A DNA stretch of 38,462 bases, from NCBI GenBank assembly GCA_021414145.1, contig JAIOOY010000077.1, positions 1 to 38,462 of the forward strand, written 5' to 3'. Source of the DNA: Methylophilales bacterium (GTDB lineage Bacteria; Pseudomonadota; Gammaproteobacteria; Burkholderiales; Methylophilaceae). Under the pieces are notes generated by a model. That model made no database searches. It was not told the origin of the DNA and saw nothing but the letters and a program-made list of their open reading frames with translations. Shown in pieces: positions 23,828 to 32,795 of the stretch (the stretch's first letter is position 1; each line of letters opens with the position of its first letter). Made by a program: the position numbers and the translations under genes.

Positions 23828-26482
23828 ATGGCAGATTTGCCTGACACCGACCCACAAGAAACCCAGGAATGGCTGGATGCCATCGCCGCAGTACTGGAAC
23901 AAGAAGGCGCTGAACGCGCACACTTTCTGCTCGAAACCCTGATCGACAAGTCCCGTCGTTCTGGCGCTTACCTGCCTTTCAACGCCACTACGGCTTACCT
24001 GAATAGCATTCCGACACACTTGCAAGCCAAGTTACCCGGCAACCCCGACATGGAACGCCGCATCCGCGCCCTGATCCGCTGGAATGCGATCATGACGGTT
24101 TTGCGCGGCAATGAGAAATCCCCTGGTGTTGGTGGCCATATTGCCAGTTTCCAGTCTGCAGCAACCTTGTATGACGTGGGCTTCAACCATTTTTTCCGTG
24201 CAGCCAACGAGAATTTCGGCGGTGACTGTGTGTACTTCCAAGGTCATTCCTCACCGGGGGTATATGCCCGTGCCTTTTTGGAAGGCCGGATCACCGAAGA
24301 TCAAATGGCCAACTTTCGCCAGGAAACCGGTGGCAAAGGGCTCTCAAGCTATCCACACCCATGGCTGATGCCAGATTTCTGGCAATTCCCCACCGTATCT
24401 ATGGGGTTGGGGCCTCTTGCGGGCATTTATCAAGCGCGATTCCTAAAATACATCCATGACCGCGGCATCGCCGATACATCAGACCGCAAGGTATGGGTTT
24501 TCTGTGGCGATGGTGAAATGGACGAGCCTGAGTCATTAGGGGCGATCTCTCTCGCTTCGCGTGAAAAATTGGACAACCTGATTTTTGTCATCAATTGTAA
24601 CTTGCAGCGCCTTGACGGCCCGGTACGCGGCAACGGCAAGATCATCCAGGAACTGGAGGCCGACTTCCGTGGCTCCGGCTGGAACGTGCTGAAAGTTATC
24701 TGGGGTTCCTACTGGGATCCTCTTTTGGCCATGGACAAGGATGGTATCTTGCAAAAACGTATGGAAGAATGCGTAGACGGTGAATACCAGAACTTCAAGG
24801 CCAAGGGCGGCGCTTATACGCGCGAACACTTCTTTGGCAAGTACCCTGAATTGAAAGAAATGGTTGCTGCCATGTCCGATGCGGATATCTGGCGCCTGAA
24901 CCGGGGCGGTCACGATCCGCATAAGGTCTATGCCGCTTACCATGCCGCCGTAAATCACAAGGGGCAACCAACCGTAGTCTTGGCCAAGACGGTCAAGGGT
25001 TATGGTATGGGTGAAGCCGGTGAAGGCCAGAACACCACTCACCAGCAAAAAAGCATGGATATCGAGTCGCTGAAGAAATTCCGTGACCGTTTTGATCTGC
25101 CGATCACCGATGCGCAAGTGGAAAACCTGTCATTCTACAAACCCGCACCGGATTCCCCGGAAATGCAGTACATGAACGAACGCCGCGCCAGCTTGGGTGG
25201 CTACATGCCCAAGCGTCGCCGCAAAGGCAACGAACTGGTGGTACCCGAACTATCTGCCTTCGACAATATGCTGGTTGCGACGGGGGATCGTGAAATCTCC
25301 ACCACCATGGCATTCGTGCGCATCCTCTCCACACTGGTTCGCGATAAACAGATTGGCAAGTACGTGGTGCCTATCGTGCCTGATGAAGCGCGTACCTTCG
25401 GTATGGAAGGCATGTTCCGTCAGCTCGGTATCTATTCGTCTGTGGGTCAGCTATACGAGCCACAAGACGCCGATCAGGTGATGTTCTACAAGGAATCCAA
25501 GGATGGTCAGATTCTGGAGGAAGGCATCAATGAAGCCGGATCATTCTCCAGCTGGATAGCCGCAGCGACTTCATACAGTGTCACCGGTGTGCAGATGATT
25601 CCGTTCTATATTTTCTACTCGATGTTCGGTTTCCAACGCATTGGAGACTTGGCTTGGGCAGCAGGCGACAGCCGCGCCCGCGGATTTCTGCTTGGCGCTA
25701 CCGCAGGCCGTACCACACTGAATGGCGAAGGCTTGCAGCATGAAGATGGTCATAGCCACTTGATGTCGGCCACCATTCCCAATTGCGTCTCCTACGACCC
25801 GACCTTTGCTTACGAGTTGGCCGTGATCATCCAGGAAGGTCTGCGTCGCATGGTGCAGAACCAGGAGGATGTGTACTACTACATCACCCTGATGAATGAA
25901 AACTACAGCCACCCGGAAATGCCCAAGGGGGCGGAAGAAGGCATCCTCAAAGGAATTTACCCCTTCAGCAAGTCCAAGGTCAAAGGCCATAAGGTGCAAT
26001 TGATGGGTAGCGGTGTGATCCTGCGCGAAGTCATCGCAGCCGCCGAACTGCTGGATAAGGATTGGGGGGTATCTGCCGACATCTGGAGCGTAACCAGCTT
26101 TACTGAACTGCGCCGCGAAGGTCTGGATATAGAGCGTTGGAACCTGCTCAACCCGGACAAGAAACAAAAGGAAACCTATGTAGGCAAAGCGTTGAGCAAG
26201 ACTGAAGGTCCGGTTATTGCCTCGACCGACTACATGAAGTCGTTCGCCGACCAGATCCGCAACTTCATCCCACAGCGCTACGTTGTGCTAGGTACCGATG
26301 GGTTTGGTCGCTCTGATTCACGCGAGGCTCTGCGTAACTTCTTTGAAGTTGATCGTTATCATGTTGTATTGGCCGCACTCAAGGCGCTGGCGGATGATGG
26401 CAAGTTGCCCTCAAGCAAAGCGGCAGAAGCCATCAAGAAATACAGCATCAACATCAGCCGACCCAACCCGATGAGCGTTTAA
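23828..26482 (+). CDS. aceE: Pyruvate dehydrogenase E1 component (homodimeric type)
   Basis: Thiamine diphosphate-dependent decarboxylase of the pyruvate dehydrogenase complex; it feeds acetyl groups to the lipoyl arms of AceF. The ATG at 23828 has an AGGAGA site 8 nt upstream, and the 884-aa length matches E. coli AceE (887). The ThDP motif runs from GDGEMDEPESLGAI (near residue 227) to FVINCNLQRLDGPV. EGLQHEDGHSHL is a conserved homodimeric-E1 motif in the pyrimidine-domain half, and the C-terminal domain begins KSKVKGHKVQLMGSG. It is first in an operon with aceF 16 bp behind. Confidence 0.98.
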   Translation: MADLPDTDPQETQEWLDAIAAVLEQEGAERAHFLLETLIDKSRRSGAYLPFNATTAYLNSIPTHLQAKLPGNPDMERRIRALIRWNAIMTVLRGNEKSPGVGGHIASFQSAATLYDVGFNHFFRAANENFGGDCVYFQGHSSPGVYARAFLEGRITEDQMANFRQETGGKGLSSYPHPWLMPDFWQFPTVSMGLGPLAGIYQARFLKYIHDRGIADTSDRKVWVFCGDGEMDEPESLGAISLASREKLDNLIFVINCNLQRLDGPVRGNGKIIQELEADFRGSGWNVLKVIWGSYWDPLLAMDKDGILQKRMEECVDGEYQNFKAKGGAYTREHFFGKYPELKEMVAAMSDADIWRLNRGGHDPHKVYAAYHAAVNHKGQPTVVLAKTVKGYGMGEAGEGQNTTHQQKSMDIESLKKFRDRFDLPITDAQVENLSFYKPAPDSPEMQYMNERRASLGGYMPKRRRKGNELVVPELSAFDNMLVATGDREISTTMAFVRILSTLVRDKQIGKYVVPIVPDEARTFGMEGMFRQLGIYSSVGQLYEPQDADQVMFYKESKDGQILEEGINEAGSFSSWIAAATSYSVTGVQMIPFYIFYSMFGFQRIGDLAWAAGDSRARGFLLGATAGRTTLNGEGLQHEDGHSHLMSATIPNCVSYDPTFAYELAVIIQEGLRRMVQNQEDVYYYITLMNENYSHPEMPKGAEEGILKGIYPFSKSKVKGHKVQLMGSGVILREVIAAAELLDKDWGVSADIWSVTSFTELRREGLDIERWNLLNPDKKQKETYVGKALSKTEGPVIASTDYMKSFADQIRNFIPQRYVVLGTDGFGRSDSREALRNFFEVDRYHVVLAALKALADDGKLPSSKAAEAIKKYSINISRPNPMSV

Positions 26483-26498
26483 TTCAGGAGACGAAAAA

Positions 26499-27848
26499 AT
26501 GGCAATAAAAGAAGTTATCGTCCCCGATATTGGCAACTTTGACAGCGTGGACGTCATTGAAGTGCTGGTGAAACCAGGCGACAATGTCGCCAAGGATGAC
26601 TCTCTTATCACGCTGGAATCCGACAAGGCTTCCATGGATATCCCTGCCCCTTTTGGGGGCATCGTGACTGAAGTCAGCATCAAGGTCGGCGACAAGGCAG
26701 CTCAAGGAACATTGATCCTCAAGCTGGACACCGCAACTGAGGCTTCATCCCCTGCCGAGAAACCCGCTCCACAGCCTAGCGTGGCACCTGTGGTTTCCAG
26801 CGTGAAAGTGGATGAAAAGCCTGTCGCCATCCCGGAGCCAAGCCGGCCCGTGGCTGAACCACCCAAGGTGATACAACCGCAAGCCACTCCCAACCCAGTG
26901 GCGGCAAGTACAACCACAAGTGTCGGCAAGCTCTCTCATGCCAGCCCATCGGTGCGCAAATTTGCCCGTGAGCTTGGGGTGAATCTGGCGTTGGTCAAAG
27001 GTAGCGGGCCAAAAAGCCGTATCCTGCAAAACGATGTGCAGGCCTTCGTCAAAGGTGAGCTGGCCAAGCCGCGTACCGAGAACATGGGAACCGGCATCGC
27101 CAGCTTATCCAGCCTGCCTATGCCAGTCATAGACTTCAGCCAATTTGGTGCAACTGAAACCAAGCCGTTGTCGCGTATCAAAAAACTTTCCGGAGCCAAT
27201 TTGCATCGCAACTGGGTCACAGCACCTCACGTCACACAGTTTGATGAGGCCGACATTACCGATTTGGAAGACTTCCGCAAGTCCATGGTGGCCGATGCGG
27301 AAAAACGTGGCGTCAAACTTACGCTGCTGGCTTTCCTGATGAAGGCAGTCATCAATGCCTTGCGTACCTACCCCAACTTCAATGCATCGCTGTCATCAGA
27401 TGGCGATAGCCTGATCTTGAAGCAGTATTACCATGTGGGCTTCGCTTGCGACACACCGGATGGCCTCGTCGTGCCAGTGGTCAGGGACGTCAACCAGAAG
27501 GACGTGATGGATATTGCCCGCGACCTAGCTGAGCTGTCATCGAAAGCTCGCGAACGCAAACTCAAGATCGAGGAAATGCAGGGCGGGTGCTTTACCATTT
27601 CCAGTTTGGGCGGCATAGGCGGCACCATGTTCACGCCTATCATCAACTGCCCGGAAGTGGCTATCCTTGGCGTCTCGCGCTCTTCCATGCAACCGGTGTT
27701 TGATCCGAAAACCAAGAGTTTTGAGCCGCGCCTGATACTGCCATTGTCCCTGTCATACGACCACCGCGTGGTTGATGGTGCTGATGGCGCACGCTTCACC
27801 AGCCACTTGCGCATGATGTTGTCTGACGTGCGTCGTTTATTGCTGTAA
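26499..27848 (+). CDS. aceF: Dihydrolipoamide acetyltransferase, E2 (one lipoyl domain)
   Basis: E2 core of the pyruvate dehydrogenase complex; it transfers the acetyl group from lipoamide to CoA. Domain order is one lipoyl domain (about 1-76, lipoylated Lys43 in LESDKASMDIP), a Pro/Ala/Val-rich linker (80-145), a peripheral-subunit-binding domain (about 147-183, SPSVRKFARELGV) and the catalytic domain. The active site SYDHRVVDGADG contains His422 and Asp426. The 449-aa length with one lipoyl domain contrasts with the three of E. coli AceF. The next gene, lpdA, carries a further very similar lipoyl domain. Lipoylation will need LipA/LipB, not in this window. Confidence 0.98.
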   Translation: MAIKEVIVPDIGNFDSVDVIEVLVKPGDNVAKDDSLITLESDKASMDIPAPFGGIVTEVSIKVGDKAAQGTLILKLDTATEASSPAEKPAPQPSVAPVVSSVKVDEKPVAIPEPSRPVAEPPKVIQPQATPNPVAASTTTSVGKLSHASPSVRKFARELGVNLALVKGSGPKSRILQNDVQAFVKGELAKPRTENMGTGIASLSSLPMPVIDFSQFGATETKPLSRIKKLSGANLHRNWVTAPHVTQFDEADITDLEDFRKSMVADAEKRGVKLTLLAFLMKAVINALRTYPNFNASLSSDGDSLILKQYYHVGFACDTPDGLVVPVVRDVNQKDVMDIARDLAELSSKARERKLKIEEMQGGCFTISSLGGIGGTMFTPIINCPEVAILGVSRSSMQPVFDPKTKSFEPRLILPLSLSYDHRVVDGADGARFTSHLRMMLSDVRRLLL

Positions 27849-27859
27849 CAGGAACTAAC

Positions 27860-29617
27860 ATGAGCAATATTGTTGAAATTTCAGTGCCGGACATCGGCAA
27901 TTTTGATTCTGTAGATATCATCGAAGTCCACATCAAGCCAGGCGACAGCATTGCCATTGATGACTCGTTGATTACGCTGGAGTCCGATAAGGCTTCCATG
28001 GACATTCCTGCCTCCCATGCAGGCACCGTCAAGGAAGTCAAAGTCAAGGTCGGTGACAAGGTCGCCAAGGGCTCCCTCATCCTGCTTCTGGATGTTGCGG
28101 AGAAGGCATCCCATGCAGCACCCGCTCCAACATCTGCAACAGTGGTAGAGCAATTCGCTCCAGCGAAAGTTGCCCCTGTAGGTCTAAGCGAAACCGGCAG
28201 AAATGATATTTCTACGGAAGTGCTGGTATTGGGCGCAGGCCCTGGAGGGTATACCGCTGCCTTCCGCGCCGCAGATCTAGGCAAAAAAGTGGTGTTAGTA
28301 GAACGTTATCCAGCACTGGGGGGCGTGTGCCTGAATGTAGGATGCATCCCTTCTAAAGCCTTGCTACATGCGGCTAAGGTGATTACCGAGTCCGAAGAAA
28401 TGGCGGCGCATGGTATCAATTTTGGGCGTCCGGTGATTGCACTCTCAAAACTGCGCGACTGGAAAGAAAACGACGTGGTCGCCAAGCTCACTGGCGGCTT
28501 GGTACAACTCGCCAAACAGCGTAATGTCACCGTGGTGCAAGGTGTAGGGACATTCATCAGCCCCCATCAAATCACCGTGACAACAGCAGACGGGAAGGTG
28601 ACCACGATCGGGTTCGAACATGTCATTATTGCCGCCGGTTCACAAGCCACCACATTCCCCGGAGCACCAGATGATGAGCGCATCATGGACTCTACCGGCG
28701 CATTAGCCTTGGCAGACATACCGAAACGCATGCTGGTCATCGGAGGCGGCATTATCGGCTTGGAAATGGGCACCGTCTATGACGCTCTTGGCTCCAAAGT
28801 GAGTATCGTGGAATTCATGGATGGATTGATTTCCGGATGCGACCGTGACTTGATACGCCCCCTGCAGAAACGCATGGAAAAACGTTTCGAAAGCATCATG
28901 CTGAGCACCAAGGTATCTTCGATGGAAGCCAAGAAAGACGGAATCCATGTAGCTTTTGATGGTGCTAATGCCCCCAAGGAACCCCAGGTCTATGACCGTG
29001 TACTGGTCTCCATCGGGCGTCGCCCCAATGGCAAGAATATCGGCGCCGAAAATGCAGGTGTCGCTGTTGACGATCGTGGCTTTATTGCCGTAGATAAACA
29101 GATGCGTACTAACGTACCTCACATCTTTGCCATCGGCGATATCGTCGGTCAACCGATGCTGGCACACAAGGCCACTCATGAAGGCAAAGTAGCGGCGGAA
29201 GTCATTGCCGGCCACAAGGTTGAGTTCCAGGCGCTAACCATCCCTTCCGTTGCCTATACTGACCCGGAAGTCGCGTGGGCCGGAATATCCGAGACTGAAG
29301 CCAAGGAAAAAGGTATAGAGATTGAGAAAGCTTCATTCCCATGGGCTGCCAGTGGACGTGCGCTCTCCATAGCACGTACCGAAGGTCTGACCAAGCTTAT
29401 TTTCGATAAGGAGACCAAGCGTGTGATTGGTGTAGGTATCACTGGCACCAATGCGGGAGAACTCCTTGCAGAAGCCGTACTAGCGATTGAAATGGGCGCT
29501 GATGCGGAAGATATTGCGCTCACTATTCATTCACATCCCACCCTCTCGGAAACGGTGGCATTTGCTGCGGAGATGGCAGAAGGTACAATTACCGACTTAT
29601 TCATCCGAAAAAGATAG
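27860..29617 (+). CDS. lpdA: Dihydrolipoamide dehydrogenase, E3, with N-terminal lipoyl domain
   Basis: FAD enzyme that reoxidises dihydrolipoamide with NAD+. At 585 aa it is about 110 residues longer than the usual E3, because residues 1-78 form a lipoyl domain (lipoyl Lys44 in LESDKASMDIP) joined by an Ala/Pro-rich linker. The E3 part has the FAD fold VLVLGAGPGGYTAAFRAADL, the redox disulfide GGVCLNVGC (Cys157, Cys162), the NAD motif VIGGGIIGLEMG, TNVPHIFAIGDI for FAD, and the catalytic His559/Glu564 in HSHPTLSET. It starts 11 bp after aceF. The lipoyl domain is strikingly similar to that of AceF. Lipoyl-E3 fusions are known in several Betaproteobacteria and Neisseria. Confidence 0.98.
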   Translation: MSNIVEISVPDIGNFDSVDIIEVHIKPGDSIAIDDSLITLESDKASMDIPASHAGTVKEVKVKVGDKVAKGSLILLLDVAEKASHAAPAPTSATVVEQFAPAKVAPVGLSETGRNDISTEVLVLGAGPGGYTAAFRAADLGKKVVLVERYPALGGVCLNVGCIPSKALLHAAKVITESEEMAAHGINFGRPVIALSKLRDWKENDVVAKLTGGLVQLAKQRNVTVVQGVGTFISPHQITVTTADGKVTTIGFEHVIIAAGSQATTFPGAPDDERIMDSTGALALADIPKRMLVIGGGIIGLEMGTVYDALGSKVSIVEFMDGLISGCDRDLIRPLQKRMEKRFESIMLSTKVSSMEAKKDGIHVAFDGANAPKEPQVYDRVLVSIGRRPNGKNIGAENAGVAVDDRGFIAVDKQMRTNVPHIFAIGDIVGQPMLAHKATHEGKVAAEVIAGHKVEFQALTIPSVAYTDPEVAWAGISETEAKEKGIEIEKASFPWAASGRALSIARTEGLTKLIFDKETKRVIGVGITGTNAGELLAEAVLAIEMGADAEDIALTIHSHPTLSETVAFAAEMAEGTITDLFIRKR

Positions 29618-29619
29618 CT

Positions 29620-30996
29620 GTGCTTCTACAACCTTTGCTTGCGGCATTAGCCGCGCGCTTTCCCCCAGAACGTCTGTTCACCGATCCGGTGGATTGTTAC
29701 GCTTATGCCTATGACAACTCCAAGCGCTTTCATCCGCCAGCAGCGGTAGTGTTCCCACTTAATCAAGATGAGGTTCAAGCTATTGTCGCATTGTGCAATG
29801 AATACCAAGTTCCACTTACTCCGCGTGGTCGTGGCACAGGTACTGCGGGTGGAAGTACCCCAGAACAAGGCGGTGTCGCGCTTTCATTGGAACGCATGAA
29901 TAAAATCATCAAAATTGATCCAGCAAACCGTATGGCTGTTGTAGAGCCGGGCGTGCTGAATCAAGACTTACAGAATGCCATCAAAGAACATGGATTCTTC
30001 TGGCCACCAGATCCTTCCAGCGCGCCGTATTGCACCATAGGCGGCAACATCGCCACCTGCGCTGCGGGACCTCATGCGGTGAAATATGGTGTGACGCGCG
30101 ACCATGTACTAGGCTTGAAAGCCATCACCGGCAACGGTGAAGCAATCAAAACGGGCTGTAACACGACTAAAGGGGTAGTAGGCTACGACTTAACACGCTT
30201 GATCATCGGCTCAGAAGGCACACTGGCCATTGTCACCGAAGCAACACTAAAACTCACACCCCTTCCTCACGCCACGGCTGGGATTACCGCGCAATTTAAA
30301 GATACGACTAGTTGCGCTCATGCGATTGCAGCAATTATGGCCCAGCCTTTCGTGCCAAGTGCACTGGAGTTTCTGGACAACGGAGCTCTCAATCTGATCC
30401 GTAATCGCCATGCCGGCATGTTGCCTGAAGCGGCACGGGCGTTTTTGATGATAGAGGTAGATGGCGCCGAAACTGAACTGCCCCCAGCAGTTGCCGCCAT
30501 TATCAAAGCTTGCCAAATAGAGGGTTTGATAGATGCGAGCCCGGCACACGACACCCAAGCTTTATGGGCCGCGCGCAAAGCGTTATCGCCATTGTTACGT
30601 GATATTGCCCCTAAAAAAATCAATGAGGATATTGCCGTGCCGGTATCGCGCTTGCCGGAATTACTGCAAGGCTTGGAAGCACTTTCAGCAAGATACCAAA
30701 TAGCCAACGTCAATTTTGGGCATGCAGGCAACGGCAATATCCATGTCAATTTGTTGGTAAACCCAGATAACCCAGAAGAAATGGCGCGTGCCGAGCAATG
30801 TTTGGATGAAGTATTTAGCTTGGTACTGGGCCTAGACGGCACACTCTCTGGAGAACACGGTGTTGGAAGCGCCAAGCGCCCTTATGTTGATCGTGAAATT
30901 GATGCCCCTACCATAAAATTAATGAAAAAAATAAAGACAACTTTCGATTCTAGGAATATACTTAATCCGGGCAAGTTGTTTCCAGAAAAAAATTAA
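29620..30996 (+). CDS. FAD-binding oxidase, GlcD/D-lactate dehydrogenase family
   Basis: A 458-aa flavoprotein of the FAD_binding_4 (PCMH) type. The FAD motif region is PRGRGTGTAGGSTPEQGG (about 68-85), with IGGNIATCAAGPHAVKYG and GSEGTLAIVTEATLKLT. The C-terminal cap carries NFGHAGNGNIHVNLLVNP and the near-terminal SGEHGVGSAKRPYV. The family oxidises D-2-hydroxyacids such as glycolate, D-lactate and 2-hydroxyglutarate. The start is GTG at 29620, 2 bp after the lpdA stop, so translation is coupled with the pyruvate dehydrogenase operon. D-lactate oxidation to pyruvate would fit that context, but the substrate is not provable from motifs. No GlcE/GlcF genes follow. Confidence 0.9.
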   Translation: MLLQPLLAALAARFPPERLFTDPVDCYAYAYDNSKRFHPPAAVVFPLNQDEVQAIVALCNEYQVPLTPRGRGTGTAGGSTPEQGGVALSLERMNKIIKIDPANRMAVVEPGVLNQDLQNAIKEHGFFWPPDPSSAPYCTIGGNIATCAAGPHAVKYGVTRDHVLGLKAITGNGEAIKTGCNTTKGVVGYDLTRLIIGSEGTLAIVTEATLKLTPLPHATAGITAQFKDTTSCAHAIAAIMAQPFVPSALEFLDNGALNLIRNRHAGMLPEAARAFLMIEVDGAETELPPAVAAIIKACQIEGLIDASPAHDTQALWAARKALSPLLRDIAPKKINEDIAVPVSRLPELLQGLEALSARYQIANVNFGHAGNGNIHVNLLVNPDNPEEMARAEQCLDEVFSLVLGLDGTLSGEHGVGSAKRPYVDREIDAPTIKLMKKIKTTFDSRNILNPGKLFPEKN

Positions 30997-31007
30997 CTAA
31001 AATTAAT

Positions 31008-31034
31008 TAAAGTTTTGGCTACTATTGCCGCTAA
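31008..31034 (+). promoter_or_regulatory. Sigma-28 (FliA) promoter of flgM
   Basis: TAAAGTTT (31008-31015), an 11-bp spacer and GCCGCTAA (31027-31034) match the FliA consensus TAAAGTTT-N11-GCCGATAA at 15 of 16 positions. It lies 39 bp before flgM. Confidence 0.9.
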
Positions 31035-31073
31035 CAAGCCTGTGTGGAACAGCTTGAAGCAACGGAGTACATC

Positions 31074-31370
31074 ATGAAAATCGACAGTTCTTTAGTAGGT
31101 GCCGTACCAACCGCAACTAGCGGTTCGACTCCTCGCGCCGAGAAAGAGGTGCCACAAAAGAATAGCAGCAGCACTGTCAGCCTGTCTGAAGCATCGGCAC
31201 GCATCCAAGCAGTAGAGGCCAGCGCGCACGAATCTTCCGGATTTAATGCCGCTAAAGTAGCCGCCATACGACAAGCAATTGCGGAAGGCACCTTCCGTAT
31301 CAATCCCAACATGATCGCTAGAAAACTACTGGCTTCTGCTCAAGACTTGGCTCAGTCTCAAGGCGCTTAA
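31074..31370 (+). CDS. flgM: Anti-sigma-28 factor FlgM
   Basis: A 98-aa protein that binds and inactivates FliA until the flagellar hook is complete and it is exported through the flagellar secretion channel. The N-terminal half is hydrophilic and unstructured (Ser/Ala/Glu-rich). The C-terminal sigma-binding part contains FNAAKVAAIRQAIAEGTFRI and NPNMIARKLLASA, typical of the family. The ATG at 31074 has CGGAG upstream; a start at 31044 would extend into the leader. The gene has its own near-consensus FliA promoter, so FliA activates its inhibitor. flgN follows, starting 1 bp after the flgM stop. Confidence 0.93.
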   Translation: MKIDSSLVGAVPTATSGSTPRAEKEVPQKNSSSTVSLSEASARIQAVEASAHESSGFNAAKVAAIRQAIAEGTFRINPNMIARKLLASAQDLAQSQGA

Positions 31371-31371
31371 T

Positions 31372-31863
31372 TTGGCAGACTCTGCTGTTGTAACCGCACA
31401 AATTGCTGAAAACTTGGCGGTTGAGATTCTTGAATTTGAAGCATTCAAAAAGCTATTACTCGCCGAACAAGAGTCTCTGATTGTAGGGGACACCTCTAGC
31501 CTTACGGAAATTACCGAAAAAAAGTCACTACATATTGCCAAGTTGGATAGCTTGGCGGCAGAGCGCCTGAAGCGTATCCAATCTCTAGGCTTCAAACCTG
31601 ACCGAGAAGGTGTCGCGCAATGGGCCGAAAGCACTGACGCTGCAGCAAATAGACTATGGAAATCTTTACTAGTTCTAGGCAACGACATTCAAGCAACCAA
31701 TACTCTTAACGGTAAACTCATCAACACGCGTTTGCAGTACACACAACAAACCATGTCCGCCTTGCTGGCTGCGGTGAATCAGGCAGAGTTGTATGGCCCC
31801 TCTGGTCAGCGTGAAGGTACTCCCCAAAGCAGTAACGCCCGCGGCATAATAGGCAAGGCCTGA
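31372..31863 (+). CDS. flgN: Flagellar export chaperone FlgN
   Basis: A 163-aa, mainly helical protein. Translation starts at TTG (31372), 1 bp after the flgM stop, so it is coupled. FlgN chaperones the hook-filament junction proteins FlgK and FlgL for export. The assignment rests on position after flgM, size, and FlgN-like features: the N-terminal helix with LLLAEQESLIVGD and the C-terminal LGNDIQATNTLNGKLINTRL with QYTQQTMSALLAA. A strong bidirectional terminator follows at 31874. The family is divergent, so confidence is below that of flgM. Confidence 0.87.
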   Translation: MADSAVVTAQIAENLAVEILEFEAFKKLLLAEQESLIVGDTSSLTEITEKKSLHIAKLDSLAAERLKRIQSLGFKPDREGVAQWAESTDAAANRLWKSLLVLGNDIQATNTLNGKLINTRLQYTQQTMSALLAAVNQAELYGPSGQREGTPQSSNARGIIGKA

Positions 31864-31873
31864 GATGTGAGCA

Positions 31874-31913
31874 GGCATAAAAAAACCGGCCTATCTGCCG
31901 GTTTTTTTATGCC
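31874..31913. terminator. Bidirectional terminator between flgN and motD
   Basis: A perfect 17-bp stem (31874-31890 with 31897-31913) has a GC-rich core ACCGGC/GCCGGT, a 6-nt loop and an A-tract on one side with a T-tract on the other. It can end transcription from both convergent operons. Confidence 0.92.
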
Positions 31914-31924
31914 CTATCTCTAGG

Positions 31925-32776
31925 CTAGTGCTTAGTTGATGTTGCTGGAATCGCTGAAGATATTGCCTCTGCAGCAGGCCTAATATCAGGGGCAAGGTGG
32001 CCACTTCCTTGCACACCAGTTCGATTTGCACCAGTTTCCGCCAGTATCATGATTGTCACACGACGATTTCGCGCACGGCCTTCAGGGGTATCATTGCTCT
32101 CTACGGAACGCTTGTCGGCATAGCCCACCGCCACCATGCGCTCCCCCGCCACGCCATTGGTTTCAAACAAGCGAATCACACTACTAGCGCGCGCCGAGGA
32201 CAACTCCCAATTGGAAGGAAACACCGAAGAACGTATCGGCTGGTTATCGGTATGACCTTCAATCTGTATCTGATGGTTATCGGCTGCGACCACTTTGGCC
32301 ACCGCGCTCAACGCCTCGACTGATTCCTTGTGTAAATCCGCCTTGGCAGTATCAAACAACACACTGGCATTGATTTCAATGGAAATACCATGAATGGTCT
32401 CTGTTACTTGTACCTTGCCTTCTTTTTCCAAGGATTCCAATGCCTCTTGAACACTCTTGGCCACCGCCTGCAAATTTTCACGCTGCTGCTGTTTCTTTAT
32501 TTCTTCAGCTTGCGCAACCTGCGGCTTTTGTGGGGCTATGGTTACTGTAGTCAACCCCATAGAAGCACTGTGAGGTTTAGGATTGTTTTTTGGACTGGGC
32601 TCATAGTCAAATGCTGCTTGCAGTGACTCTGCAAGCGCTGTAGCTTTAGTAATATCCAATTTCGACATTGCAAACAGCACCACGAACACAGCAAAAAGCA
32701 AGGTGATGAAGTCGGCGTAAGATACCAACCACCGCTCATGATTTTCGTGTTCTTCGTGTTTTTGTTTGCGCGCCAT
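31925..32776 (-). CDS. motD: Flagellar motor stator protein MotD (MotB family)
   Basis: A 283-aa stator subunit with a basic cytoplasmic N-terminus, one membrane helix (about 18-40) containing the proton-binding aspartate in SYADFITLLFAVFVVLFA, a plug-like segment, and a C-terminal OmpA-like peptidoglycan-binding domain with IEGHTDNQPIRSS and NWELSSARASSV. The linker (about 45-110) is Pro/Gln-rich. The context behind fliA and motC marks it as MotD of the MotCD pair rather than a canonical MotB. It starts 19 bp after motC. The C-terminal 25 residues are Ala/Ser/Pro-rich and probably disordered. Confidence 0.93.
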   Translation of the reverse strand: MARKQKHEEHENHERWLVSYADFITLLFAVFVVLFAMSKLDITKATALAESLQAAFDYEPSPKNNPKPHSASMGLTTVTIAPQKPQVAQAEEIKKQQQRENLQAVAKSVQEALESLEKEGKVQVTETIHGISIEINASVLFDTAKADLHKESVEALSAVAKVVAADNHQIQIEGHTDNQPIRSSVFPSNWELSSARASSVIRLFETNGVAGERMVAVGYADKRSVESNDTPEGRARNRRVTIMILAETGANRTGVQGSGHLAPDIRPAAEAISSAIPATSTKH

Positions 32777-32795
32777 GATGTGAACTCAGGTTTAA

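Noticed and set aside
24536-25117. 193-aa antisense frame within aceE (and 198 aa at 25571-26167)
   Set aside because: Codon structure follows the aceE frame on the opposite strand; no start signal or protein motif is seen.
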